NCBI GenBank assembly: GCA_963707875.1
Contig: CAVPRU010000002.1
Location: 124,001-188,000 of the forward strand
Source of the DNA: SZUA-320 sp963707875
GTDB lineage: Bacteria; Gemmatimonadota; Gemmatimonadetes; Gemmatimonadales; GWC2-71-9
Length of the DNA stretch: 64,000 nucleotides
Direction: 5' to 3'
Below are positions 25,112-34,713 of this stretch, piece by piece; the first letter of the stretch is position 1, and the number at the start of each line of letters is the position of its first letter. The notes under the pieces were generated by a model. That model saw nothing but the letters and a program-made list of their open reading frames with translations, searched no databases and was not told where the DNA came from. A program made the position numbers and the translations under genes.

Positions 25112-28100
25112 CTAGGGCTTTTCTCCAGCCAGCCGGGCGATCCGTTTGCGGGCGTCTTCAACCTTGGGTTGCAGCGGCGGGTCGGCCTGGGCCCAGAGCT
25201 CCACGAACCTGGTGTAGTACTCGATGGCCCTGGTCCGGTCACCACTGCCCTCGTAGATCTCACCCAGCCGGCGGTAGATCAACGGGAGATCGGTACCGCC
25301 TCGGAGTCCCAGTGTCCGCTCCGCCAGAATCGCCTCGAGGTACACCCGAGCCGAGTCCGGCTGTCCCATGGCATCGTAAATCTTGGCGATGTTGAAGAAC
25401 TGACAGGTTTCGCAGTTCGGCTGCTTGTCCCGAATCTTGCGCGCCTGGTTCAGGGCTTCCTCATGACGACCCTCCGCCAGCGCCAGAGCCCGCATGGCCA
25501 CATGCCAGCTCACCGGAGGATTCTCCCGGACCGAGTCCGTGACCTGTTTCTCCCACTCACGCACCAACTCGCGGGCCCGGTCCACTCGGCCCGCATCAGC
25601 GTAGCTCTGGGCAAAGTCAATCGGGGACGCGCCGTTGGCCCGCCGGTCAAGGGAGGGTACCAGGGCCATCGACTGATCCAGGAGGGTCACGGCGCTCGGG
25701 GCGTCGCCCAGGTACTCAAGCGTGAATTGCGCCTGGGTTCCCAAGTCGGCAATGCGAGCAATGTCGGCTGGTCGCGCCTTGAATCCTTGCGGATCCTGTT
25801 CGAAGAACCGACGGACCGCCTCGCGGAGCATTGGGCGGGATTCCTCCAGCCGGCCACCCACCTGGTCGAGGTTCACCAGACCAAACATGGCACCAATTTC
25901 CCGAGGGGTCCCGCGAACTTCGTCTCTCACACCTTGCAGAACGATCCTGGCCGAATCGTACTGTTCCTCGGCCATCATGAAGGTGGCCAGCGTCTGGCGA
26001 GTGCCGGGGTTGTCGGGGTACGCCTCCTGGAACTGCGCCAACAGGGCCCTGGCCGTGTCCGGGTTGCCGAACTGGTACTCGGCCGGAATGGCGTTTCCAT
26101 AGGTGGTGGCCGTTGCCGCCCCCGATGCGATCGATCGCTTGTACAGGGCCAGGCCTTCGGAGTCACGACCCTGGGCCCGGTAGATGAGCCCAAGATTGTT
26201 CAGCGCGATCCGATCCTCAGGATAGCGGTCAAGGACCGCCTGATAGGCTGCGGCCGCGGCCGCGGTGTCGTTGACGACGGCGTTCTGGTACTGGGCCTCG
26301 GCCAGGTACCGCTCCCGCTGGGAGAGCCGGTCGCGGAGTTGATAGGCCCGCTCTATCGCCGCCTTGCGACGCTCGGGCTCACGCCCCTGGTTCATCCAGA
26401 TGACACCAATCTTGCGCCAGGCCATCGCGAAGTTGGAGTCCTGCGCGATCGCCCGCTCCAACAGCGCGATGGCTCCATCCTGGTCGCCGGTGCTGAGGGT
26501 CCGATCGGCCTGGACGTAGGCCTGCAACGCCTCAAACGATGCGGTCGTCACCTCATCGAGGGGAGCATCGGCCCGGATGCTTCGAAGTGACTCACCCACG
26601 CGCTCCCGGAGTGTAGCCGAGAGTTTGTCGATCGCCAGGGAGATACCATCTGAGGCAGTCACGTCCTGCCGGCCCGCCCAGAGAATGTCCCCACTGCCGG
26701 TGGACACCAGCCGGGCAGAGATGACGAAGCCCGAGCCCAGTGGCCGAACGTCACCGGCCAGGACCGCCTTGAGCCCTTCCCGGGCCGCAATCTCCTTGGC
26801 GACCTCGAACGTGACCCGTTCGGTGGGTGAGCGCTGCATCCGGGCCAGGACCACGGCGGTCTGTGCCGCGTCGTACACCGTCAGCATCGGCGACTGGGCC
26901 AGGTCCATCCGAAGCAACTCGGTGATGGTCTCACCAAGCGTAGAGTCTGGTGTCAGATTCTCGAACTCGGCCAGGACGATCCGTTCACGTTGGCTCAGGG
27001 CACCGCTGGACACCAGGGTCCCGAACGGCCCGATGCCGGCGGCCCGGAGCCCCATGAACCCGCCGGCCAGCACAGCGAGGCCGACGAACGCGGCCACCCC
27101 ACCCATGATCGCCTTCCGCCAGGTGAAGTGGCGTTCGATCCCAGTAGGAACCGGGGCGTATCCCGTCAGCGCCCGGGTCATCGCCCGCTCGTGCTCCTGC
27201 CGACTGGTCATCAGCATGATCGGGAGGCCCACTGCCATCAGGCCTGCGGCGACGAAGAGGACCCAGTCCGGAAGTCCCACCAGCTGGACGATGCCGTAGA
27301 CCGCTGCCAGCACTACCAAGGCAGCTCCCGCGAACATGGCGATCACCCGACCGGGCTGGGCTCGACTGATCGCGGCCTGGGTTCCCGACGAGATCGGCAG
27401 TGCCGCCGAGGTCGGCGCGATACCACCGGTCGGTGACAGCACCGCGTCGAGATAGGGCAGCAGCTCGACGGCCTTCTGCCACCGGTCGGCCGCCCGCTTC
27501 TCCAGGCAGCGCATCACCACGGTCTCGAGTCCTGGGGGCACCGCAGGCCGGAAGGCCGTGACCCGATCGGGGATCTGGGTCACCTGTGCCGCGAGCAACG
27601 CTTGCGGGTTGGGTCCGGTAAAGGGCGGCCGGCCCGCCAGCATCTCGAACGCCATCGCCCCCAGGGCGTACAGATCGGCGCGATGATCCACATGCGGGTC
27701 GCCGGCGGCCTGCTCCGGGGCCATGTAGGCCGGGGTGCCAAGCGCCATGCCGAGCGAAGTCAGCGACATTCCACCGGTGGATTCGGTGACTGCCTTGGCG
27801 ACGCCAAAGTCTGTCACCAGGGCGTGGCCGCTGGAAATCATCACATTGTCGGGCTTGATGTCCCGGTGGACGATGCCACGCTCATGGGCGTAGGAGAGGG
27901 CGTCGGTCACCTCGCGGATGATCCGGGCCGCCTCGCCCACCGGCAGCTCTCCCTCCCGGGCCAGCTTGGCGCGGAGTGACTCGCCCTCGATGAACGGCAT
28001 GATGTAGTACAGCAGGTCGCCGGAGGCCCCGGCGGTCAGCAGCGGGACGATATGGGAGTGTTGCAGCTTGGCGGCGAGCTGGATCTCCCGGCGAAACCGG

Positions 28101-28276
28101 TCCTGGTTGACCCCGGCGCCCATCTCGGGTGGGAGGACCTTGATGACCACCTGCCGGTCGAGTTCGACCTCCAGCGCCAGGAAGACCCGTGACATCCCGC
28201 CGCCACCGAGCTCGCGCTCGATCCGGTAGGTGGCGCCCAGCGCCTCGGTCAGGCGGCCCGGCAGGCCAGTGCTCAT
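25112..28276 (-). CDS. PknB-type Ser/Thr kinase with FlgO/TolB-like and TPR domains (third of tandem trio)
   Basis: 1054 residues from ATG 28276, which overlaps the upstream gene's TGA (ATGA). The kinase domain is at 12-280: GGGGMSRVFLA, VVIKVLPPEM, VHRDIKPDNVMI, TDFGVAKAV and GTPAYMAPEQ, with all catalytic residues present. Three hydrophobic segments follow (about 315-340, 345-365 and 400-425), then a TolB-like domain (starting near RIVLAEFENLTPDSTLGE) that includes a VRPLGSGFVISARLVSTG stretch, then about ten TPR-like repeats to the end. The C-terminal repeats end with a YTRFVELWAQADPPLQPKV segment shared by all three paralogues. It is the last gene of the operon. Confidence 0.92.
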   Translation of the reverse strand: MSTGLPGRLTEALGATYRIERELGGGGMSRVFLALEVELDRQVVIKVLPPEMGAGVNQDRFRREIQLAAKLQHSHIVPLLTAGASGDLLYYIMPFIEGESLRAKLAREGELPVGEAARIIREVTDALSYAHERGIVHRDIKPDNVMISSGHALVTDFGVAKAVTESTGGMSLTSLGMALGTPAYMAPEQAAGDPHVDHRADLYALGAMAFEMLAGRPPFTGPNPQALLAAQVTQIPDRVTAFRPAVPPGLETVVMRCLEKRAADRWQKAVELLPYLDAVLSPTGGIAPTSAALPISSGTQAAISRAQPGRVIAMFAGAALVVLAAVYGIVQLVGLPDWVLFVAAGLMAVGLPIMLMTSRQEHERAMTRALTGYAPVPTGIERHFTWRKAIMGGVAAFVGLAVLAGGFMGLRAAGIGPFGTLVSSGALSQRERIVLAEFENLTPDSTLGETITELLRMDLAQSPMLTVYDAAQTAVVLARMQRSPTERVTFEVAKEIAAREGLKAVLAGDVRPLGSGFVISARLVSTGSGDILWAGRQDVTASDGISLAIDKLSATLRERVGESLRSIRADAPLDEVTTASFEALQAYVQADRTLSTGDQDGAIALLERAIAQDSNFAMAWRKIGVIWMNQGREPERRKAAIERAYQLRDRLSQRERYLAEAQYQNAVVNDTAAAAAAYQAVLDRYPEDRIALNNLGLIYRAQGRDSEGLALYKRSIASGAATATTYGNAIPAEYQFGNPDTARALLAQFQEAYPDNPGTRQTLATFMMAEEQYDSARIVLQGVRDEVRGTPREIGAMFGLVNLDQVGGRLEESRPMLREAVRRFFEQDPQGFKARPADIARIADLGTQAQFTLEYLGDAPSAVTLLDQSMALVPSLDRRANGASPIDFAQSYADAGRVDRARELVREWEKQVTDSVRENPPVSWHVAMRALALAEGRHEEALNQARKIRDKQPNCETCQFFNIAKIYDAMGQPDSARVYLEAILAERTLGLRGGTDLPLIYRRLGEIYEGSGDRTRAIEYYTRFVELWAQADPPLQPKVEDARKRIARLAGEKP

Positions 28277-31200
28277 AGCGTCCCGCCTTCTCCCGCCAGC
28301 CTGGCGATCCGACGCTTCAACTCCTGAACCCGCGGCTGGAGATCAGCCTCGGCGTTGGTCCACAGTTCCACCAGCTTGCCATAGTACTCCACCGCCCGAG
28401 CTTTGTCGCCCTTGGCTTCGTACAGTTCACCGAGCCGCTGGTATCCGACGGGAAGATCCAGGTCCCGGCCCTCGCCCAAGGCGCCCGGGAGGGTGGCCAA
28501 CGTCTCATAGGCAGCAAGCGCCGAGTCCGGCAGGCCCATCCGTTCGAAGGTGGTACCGATGTCCACCGCCGAGCAGGTGCGGCACCCGAACAGGAGGTGC
28601 GCTGTTCGGAACCGCTGGAGGGCCTCGTCGTACCGGCCCTCCGCCGCCGCCAGTCGGCCCAGGCCCCACTCCCCCTCTCCGTCTCCCCGGCGATACGACT
28701 CCGGCACCAGCCGCAGGTACTCGTCGCGCATCGCCCTGGCCTCGTCCAGTTGACCGGCAGTAGCGTAGAAGGCGATCAGTTGGCCGTAGGGTCGGTTGAC
28801 CGGGGTGATGGAATCGAGCGGCTGGCGGGCCAGGGCCCGCTCCACCCGGGCCACGGCATCTGCGGTCTTGCCTCGGATCTGAATATCGGCCAGGGCGAGT
28901 CCGACCGGCACCGCAATCGCGGCCCGCTTGATCCCCCGGGCCTCCTGTCCCCGCATCGCTTCCAAGGCTTCCTGCTCGGCCGCCTGATACTGACCCTGAA
29001 CCCGTCGAAGGTCAGCCTTCTGGAACGACCCGAACACCCGCCAATAGAGGTCGTCAGCCTTCGTCAGCGAATCGGCAATCACCTCCGCCTGGTCATATCG
29101 ACCCCGAGCCGATTCGACCATGTATGACCCGCGGATGCGTTCGTTACTCCCGGGGATGCGGGCTTCCCATCGGGTAAGTGTCGTATCCGCCTGGTCCCAA
29201 CGGCCACGCAACAGATATGTGTAAGCGAGGTTGATGTAGATCACCCCGATACTGGTCCCGCTGTCCACCGCAGGCCGGAGTACCCGCTCGGCGTCGGCCA
29301 GGCGCCCGGCCTCGTTGTACATCGATCCCAGGTTGTTGCGGGCGGCCAGGTCATCGGGCCACGAGGCCAGCACCCGCTCGTAGGCGGCAATGGCCTGGGG
29401 ACGGTCGTTGGTACCGTCGAAATAGTACGCCGTGGCCACCTCCGCCTCGCGGCGGGACAGACGGTCTCGGAGCCGGTAGGCCTTCTCGGCCGCGGCCAAC
29501 TTCAGCGCCGGATCGCCACCCATGTTGTTGGTCACCACCGCCAGCTTCCGCCACGCCATCGCGAACCCGGTGTCGAGCGCCACCGCCTGGCTCAACAGTC
29601 GGGCCGATTCGGAATAGTCCGACACGTCGGCGGCTCGTTCGGCCTGGGTGAAGAGCCGGAGCGCTTCCAGGGACGAGGTGGTCACCTGTTCCAGCGGCGG
29701 ATCGCTCCGGATAGACCGAAGCGACTCTCCGACACCTTCCCGCAGATTCTTCGACAGTTTCTCGAGCGCGGGCAGAATGCCTGATGCATCACCGGCAGTT
29801 TCCCTGCTCGCGAGCAGGGTGGTTCCATCGGGCGACAGCAACCGCACCGAAAGGACATACGAGCCAGCCAGCATCGAGATCTCACCGGCGATGACGGCCC
29901 GGGCGCCCTCCCGCTCCGCGACCTCGCGCGCGAGGTCGGCAGTGAGCCGGGCCGCTGGATCGCGTTCCATCCGGGTGAGGGCGGTCGAGATGTCAGTCGG
30001 CGTCAACAACCGGATGATGCTCGACTGCGCCAGATCAATCCGGAACGCTTCGGTGATGGAAGCGCCCAGGGTGGAGTCAGTGGTGGTGTTCTCGAACTCG
30101 GCAACGACCAGTTTGTCACGTTCGTTCAGGACGCCGGCTGACACCAGGGTAGCGAACGGCCCGACGCCGAGCATCCGGAGCACCATGAAGCCGGCGGCGC
30201 CGAGGGTCAGACCGCCGAAGGCAATCCCGCCCCCAAGCATCGCGCCCCGCAGCGTGGTCAGCTTGCCGAACAATCCGGTCGGGCCGGCTGACGAAAGTCC
30301 CTGGGTGCGGGCGACCAGCAGCTCCTGCTCCCGTCGGGCCGCCACCAGCATGATGGGAAGACCAATGACCAGCAGCACCCCGGCCACCGGAACGACCCAA
30401 TCTGGCAAACCCAACTGCTGAACCAGCCACCAGGTGATGCTCAGGGCGGCAATGGATGCGAGTCCGAAGAGGACCGCCACTCGGACCGGATGGGTGTTCC
30501 GCAGGGCAGCTTCGGTCCCGGAACTCACCGCGGCAGTAGCAGAGGTGGGGATGCTCCCACCACTGGGTGTCAGCAGGGCTTCGAGGTGCGGGATCAATTC
30601 CTCAGCGGTCTGCCAGCGATCGGCGGGCCGCTTCTCCAGGCACCGCATCACCAGCCCACCCAGCGCCGGGGGGATTGCGGTGCGGAGCCCAGTTACCTGA
30701 TCGGGCTGCTGAGTTACATGGGCAGCCAACACTGCCTGGGCGCTCATCCCGGTAAAGGGTGGCCGGCCCGCCAGCATCTCGTACGCCATGGCCCCGAAGG
30801 CGTAGATGTCGGCCCGGTGATCCACATTGGGTTCGGCGGCGGCCTGTTCCGGTGCCATGTACGACGGAGTACCGAGGGCAACACCGAGGGAGGTCAATGA
30901 CTGCCTGCCGGTGGCTTCCGACACCGCCTTGGCCACGCCAAAGTCGGTCACCAGGGCGTGCTTGCCGGAGAGCATCACGTTGTCGGGCTTGATGTCCCGA
31001 TGGACCACGCCTTTCTGGTGGGCGTAGGCCAGCGCGTCGGCCACCTCACGAAGGACGTGCAATGCATCCTTGATCGGCAGCTCGCCGCCGCGGGCCAGCT
31101 TGGCCCGGAGTGATTCGCCCTCGATATACGGCATGGTGTACCAGAGCAGGTCGCCCTGGGAGCCGGCGCTCAGCACCGGGACGACATGGGGATGCTGGAG

Positions 31201-31410
31201 CCCGGCGGCCAGCTGGATCTCCCGACGGAACCGGTCCTGGTTGACCCCGGCGGCCATCTCCGGCGGGAGGACTTTCACCACCACCTTCCGGCGGAGTTCG
31301 ACCTCCTCGGCCAGGAAGACGCGCGACATGCCACCGCCACCGAGTTCTCTCTCGATCCGGTAGGCGCTGCCGAGTGCCGCTTCGAGGCGAGGGCGGAGGT
31401 CTTCGCTCAT
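28273..31410 (-). CDS. PknB-type Ser/Thr kinase with FlgO/TolB-like and TPR domains (second of tandem trio)
   Basis: 1045 residues from ATG 31410, which overlaps the stop of the upstream kinase (ATGA); the open frame reaching 31491 is inside that gene and is rejected. The opening MSEDLRPRLEAALGSAYRIE is almost the same as in the upstream paralogue. Kinase motifs GGGGMSRVFLAEEVE, VVVKVLPPEM, VHRDIKPDNVML, TDFGVAKAV and GTPSYMAPEQ are complete. After three hydrophobic segments come a TolB-like domain (KLVVAEFENTTTDSTLGASI) and TPR repeats. The kinase half is far more conserved among the paralogues than the TPR half, as expected if each has its own input. Confidence 0.92.
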   Translation of the reverse strand: MSEDLRPRLEAALGSAYRIERELGGGGMSRVFLAEEVELRRKVVVKVLPPEMAAGVNQDRFRREIQLAAGLQHPHVVPVLSAGSQGDLLWYTMPYIEGESLRAKLARGGELPIKDALHVLREVADALAYAHQKGVVHRDIKPDNVMLSGKHALVTDFGVAKAVSEATGRQSLTSLGVALGTPSYMAPEQAAAEPNVDHRADIYAFGAMAYEMLAGRPPFTGMSAQAVLAAHVTQQPDQVTGLRTAIPPALGGLVMRCLEKRPADRWQTAEELIPHLEALLTPSGGSIPTSATAAVSSGTEAALRNTHPVRVAVLFGLASIAALSITWWLVQQLGLPDWVVPVAGVLLVIGLPIMLVAARREQELLVARTQGLSSAGPTGLFGKLTTLRGAMLGGGIAFGGLTLGAAGFMVLRMLGVGPFATLVSAGVLNERDKLVVAEFENTTTDSTLGASITEAFRIDLAQSSIIRLLTPTDISTALTRMERDPAARLTADLAREVAEREGARAVIAGEISMLAGSYVLSVRLLSPDGTTLLASRETAGDASGILPALEKLSKNLREGVGESLRSIRSDPPLEQVTTSSLEALRLFTQAERAADVSDYSESARLLSQAVALDTGFAMAWRKLAVVTNNMGGDPALKLAAAEKAYRLRDRLSRREAEVATAYYFDGTNDRPQAIAAYERVLASWPDDLAARNNLGSMYNEAGRLADAERVLRPAVDSGTSIGVIYINLAYTYLLRGRWDQADTTLTRWEARIPGSNERIRGSYMVESARGRYDQAEVIADSLTKADDLYWRVFGSFQKADLRRVQGQYQAAEQEALEAMRGQEARGIKRAAIAVPVGLALADIQIRGKTADAVARVERALARQPLDSITPVNRPYGQLIAFYATAGQLDEARAMRDEYLRLVPESYRRGDGEGEWGLGRLAAAEGRYDEALQRFRTAHLLFGCRTCSAVDIGTTFERMGLPDSALAAYETLATLPGALGEGRDLDLPVGYQRLGELYEAKGDKARAVEYYGKLVELWTNAEADLQPRVQELKRRIARLAGEGGTL

Positions 31411-34400
31411 TGGCCCTCCCCGGCCAGCTTGGCAATCCGTCGTTTGATCTCGGTAACCCGGGGCTGCAGTTCGGGGTCGGCGTCCTTCCACAGCTCCACA
31501 AAGCGCCCGTAGTACTCCAACGCCTGCGCCTTGTCACCCTTGGCCTCGTACAACTCTGCCAGCCGGGTCAGCACCAGCGGCTGGTCCACCTCCTGCCCGG
31601 CATCATAGTAGATCGGTCGGTCCAGGTAGGCACGGAACGCAGCGATCGCCGAGTCGGACTGTCCCATCCGGGCGAAGGCGGCCCCGATCTCGGGGTACAG
31701 GCACATCGCGGCACAACCCCAGAGGGTCCGTGCCCTTCGCGCCTGGTCAATCGCCTCCTGCCACTTTCCATCCTCGGCGGCGAGGATGGACCTGGCCCAG
31801 GCATCATCACCATCGGTGCGCCTGATCACCTCCGGCACCGATCTGGTGTAGTCCTGATAGATGCTCCGCACCAGGTCGGGGCGGCCCACCACGCTTGCCA
31901 CCAGCATGAGAAAGGCGTGGTTCCGGTTGAGGGGCGGAATCGAGTCAAGCGGATTCTCCTGCAGGGCCCGGACAAAGAGTGCGCGGCCGCGCTCGGGCTG
32001 CCCCAGTACCCGAGCCAGGAGTTGTGCCTCGCCGGCGGCGTGGTCCAGACGTTCCCGGTAGTCCGGTTGGCCGGCGGTCGTGGAGGGGCTACCGTCACCT
32101 TCCACAGTCCGGGCGGCCTGCGCCTGACCCATCAGCAAGTGCACCCGGGCCTTCTGCCCCCGGGCCCAGCCACTCCACAGCCGGTCGCCCGACTGGAGCA
32201 TGGTATCGGCTATTCCCTGCACGGCGTCATAGTCGCCAGTGGTATACCGGACCACGGCGCGGAAATAGGCCGCCTGTTCGGTGGCCTCCGGGACTGCCTT
32301 CGCGTACCGCACCGCGGTGCTCTCGGCGGCAGCGTACTTCTGCTGGAGCAGCTGGGCATCAATCAGGTTGTCGAACAGGGGAGCGATGGTCGCCCCCTCC
32401 GCGATCGTCTCACGGAGACGGCTCTCTGCCTCGGGATAGCGGCCTTCCAGGTTGAGCATGAGCGCCAGGTTGTTCCGGGACGGTTCATCGTCCGGCCAAC
32501 GGGTCAGGAGCCGCTCGTAGGCCCGGATCGCCTCGGCCCGGTTCCCACTGCGGTGGAAGTAGAATGCGGTGGCGAGCTCCGCCTCCCTCGGCGGGAGCCG
32601 GTCCCGAAGCTGCCAGGCCCGCTCGGCGGCCATCTGAGCCCGGGCGGGGTCCCGCCGGAGGTTGCTCACCTGAGCCGCCAGCCGGCGCCACGCCATGGCA
32701 AAGTTGGAGTCCACCCCAATCGCCTGTTCCAGCAGTTGAATCGTCTCCTCCAGCCGGCCTCCCTGATCCCGGGCATGCTGCGCCTGGGTGTAGAGCCGGA
32801 GGGCCTCCAGCGAACTGGTGGTGACCTGCTCCAGGGGCTCGCTGGCCCGGATCGTCCGGAGTGACTCCCCGATCCCCTCCCGCAGCTTGTTGGAAATCCG
32901 GTCCACGGCTCCGATCAGGCCTGCGCCGTTTGCGGCGCTCTCTCTCACACCCAGCAGGGTCGACCCGTCGGCGCTGGAAATGAGCCGAACCGCCAGCACG
33001 TAGCCCTCACCCAGCCTGGACACTTCACCAACCACCACGGCCTTGGCGCCTTCCCGCTGTGCCAGGCTGCGGGCCACTTCGGCATCGAGCCGAGTGCCGG
33101 CTGGCAGCTCCATCCGCCGGAGAGCGCTCACCACATCGGTGCCCTCCAGCAGGCGCAGGGCCTGCGACTGCCCCAGGTCGATCTTCAGCGCTTCGGTCAT
33201 TGAGGCCGCGACCAGCGAGTCCTCGCCCGTCGTCTCGAACTCGGCGACCACCAGCAGGCCCCGCTCTTCCAGTACCCCCGCAGAAACCAGGGTCGCGAAG
33301 GGTCCGATCCCCATGATCCGGAGCCCCATGAATGCCGCGGCACCCAGTGCCAGACCTCCAAATGCCAGTCCACCACCCGCCACCGCGCCACGCACCGTGC
33401 TCAACCGTCCTGCCAGACCAGTCGGGGTCGGGACCGCGATGCCCCGGGTCCGGGCCATCAGCCGCCGCCGCTCGGACCGGGCGGCCAGCAGCACGATCGG
33501 GAGGCCGAGCACCAGGAGCACTCCCGCCGCCGTCACCACCCAGTCGGGGAGCCCGAACTGACGCACGATCCACCAGGTCAGGCTCAACACCACCACCGCG
33601 GCCAGCCCGAACAGGGCCGCCACCCTGACTGGATGGGTGTGTCGGAGGGCTGCTTCGGTACCCGACGAAATGGTGTGCACCGGCACCGGGGCCATGCCCG
33701 ACACCGGGGTCAGCAGACCTTCCAGGTGCGGCAGCAGTTCGGAGGTACTCTGCCACCGGTCGGCCGCCCGTTTCTCCAGGCAGCGCATTACCACGGCTTC
33801 GAGCCCCGGCGGCACCGCCGAGCGCTTGGTGGTCACCGGGGTTGGCGACTGGGTCAGGCTCGCCGCCAGAAGGGCTTGAGCGTTGATGCCCGAGAATGGT
33901 GGCTGTCCAGTCAGCATCTCGTACGCCATCGCCCCCAAGGCGTAGAGGTCGGCCCGATGATCCACGTTGGCCTCCCCCGCCGCCTGCTCCGGGGCCATGT
34001 AAGCCGGGGTCCCGAGCGCCATGCCAAGCGAGGTCAGCACCCCGGCGCCGGTGGCGGCCGTCACCGCCTTGGCCACCCCGAAGTCGGTCACCAGTGCGTG
34101 CTGCTCCGAGAGCATCACGTTGTCGGGTTTGATGTCGCGGTGGACCACGCCCTGCCGATGGGCATACGCCAGCGCGTCGACCACTTCCCGCAGGATCCGG
34201 ATCGTCTCGGCGACCGGCAGCTCCCCCTCGCGCGCGAGTCGGGCGCGGAGCGATTCGCCCTGGATATAGGGCATCGTAAACCAGAGCAGTTCACCGTGGG
34301 ACCCGGCACTGAGGACGGGGACGATATGGGGGTGCTGGAGCCCGGCGGCCAGCTGGATCTCGCGGCGGAACCGGTCCTGGTTGACCCCGGCAGCCATCTC

Positions 34401-34547
34401 CGGCGGCAACACCTTCACCACCACCTTGCGGTGAAGCTCCACCTCCTCGGCCAGGAAGACGCGCGACATGCCACCGCCGCCGAGTTCTCTCTCGATGCGA
34501 TAGGCCGAGCCGAGCGCTGCTTCCAGCCGGGGACGGAGGTCTTCCAC
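31407..34547 (-). CDS. PknB-type Ser/Thr kinase with FlgO/TolB-like and TPR domains (first of tandem trio)
   Basis: 1046 residues from GTG 34547, chosen because it yields MEDLRPRLEAALGSAYRIER, matching the start of the next paralogue; the frame is open to 34862 but runs into the neighbouring gene. GAGGAG lies about ten bases upstream. Kinase motifs are intact (VVVKVLPPEM, VHRDIKPDNVML, TDFGVAKAV, GTPAYMAPEQ). Transmembrane segments lie near 320-440, then a TolB-like part (LLVVAEFETTGEDSLVAASM), then TPR repeats. It is probably the first gene of the operon, since no same-strand gene sits within 160 bp upstream. Confidence 0.92.
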   Translation of the reverse strand: MEDLRPRLEAALGSAYRIERELGGGGMSRVFLAEEVELHRKVVVKVLPPEMAAGVNQDRFRREIQLAAGLQHPHIVPVLSAGSHGELLWFTMPYIQGESLRARLAREGELPVAETIRILREVVDALAYAHRQGVVHRDIKPDNVMLSEQHALVTDFGVAKAVTAATGAGVLTSLGMALGTPAYMAPEQAAGEANVDHRADLYALGAMAYEMLTGQPPFSGINAQALLAASLTQSPTPVTTKRSAVPPGLEAVVMRCLEKRAADRWQSTSELLPHLEGLLTPVSGMAPVPVHTISSGTEAALRHTHPVRVAALFGLAAVVVLSLTWWIVRQFGLPDWVVTAAGVLLVLGLPIVLLAARSERRRLMARTRGIAVPTPTGLAGRLSTVRGAVAGGGLAFGGLALGAAAFMGLRIMGIGPFATLVSAGVLEERGLLVVAEFETTGEDSLVAASMTEALKIDLGQSQALRLLEGTDVVSALRRMELPAGTRLDAEVARSLAQREGAKAVVVGEVSRLGEGYVLAVRLISSADGSTLLGVRESAANGAGLIGAVDRISNKLREGIGESLRTIRASEPLEQVTTSSLEALRLYTQAQHARDQGGRLEETIQLLEQAIGVDSNFAMAWRRLAAQVSNLRRDPARAQMAAERAWQLRDRLPPREAELATAFYFHRSGNRAEAIRAYERLLTRWPDDEPSRNNLALMLNLEGRYPEAESRLRETIAEGATIAPLFDNLIDAQLLQQKYAAAESTAVRYAKAVPEATEQAAYFRAVVRYTTGDYDAVQGIADTMLQSGDRLWSGWARGQKARVHLLMGQAQAARTVEGDGSPSTTAGQPDYRERLDHAAGEAQLLARVLGQPERGRALFVRALQENPLDSIPPLNRNHAFLMLVASVVGRPDLVRSIYQDYTRSVPEVIRRTDGDDAWARSILAAEDGKWQEAIDQARRARTLWGCAAMCLYPEIGAAFARMGQSDSAIAAFRAYLDRPIYYDAGQEVDQPLVLTRLAELYEAKGDKAQALEYYGRFVELWKDADPELQPRVTEIKRRIAKLAGEGQ

Positions 34548-34713
34548 CGGGGCGGGCTCCTCGTTGTGGGGAATCTTCCAATCTACGCCCGGAGTCTGAG
34601 GATCGGCCAGTTTCCCGTCAGGCGGAGCTTGGCCGCCCCCGGCCGTCAACGAGCCGAGTGTGCAACGGGCCCTGGCTACCCCCCCTGTGGTAGCACGCTC
34701 TGGGTCGGAGCGC

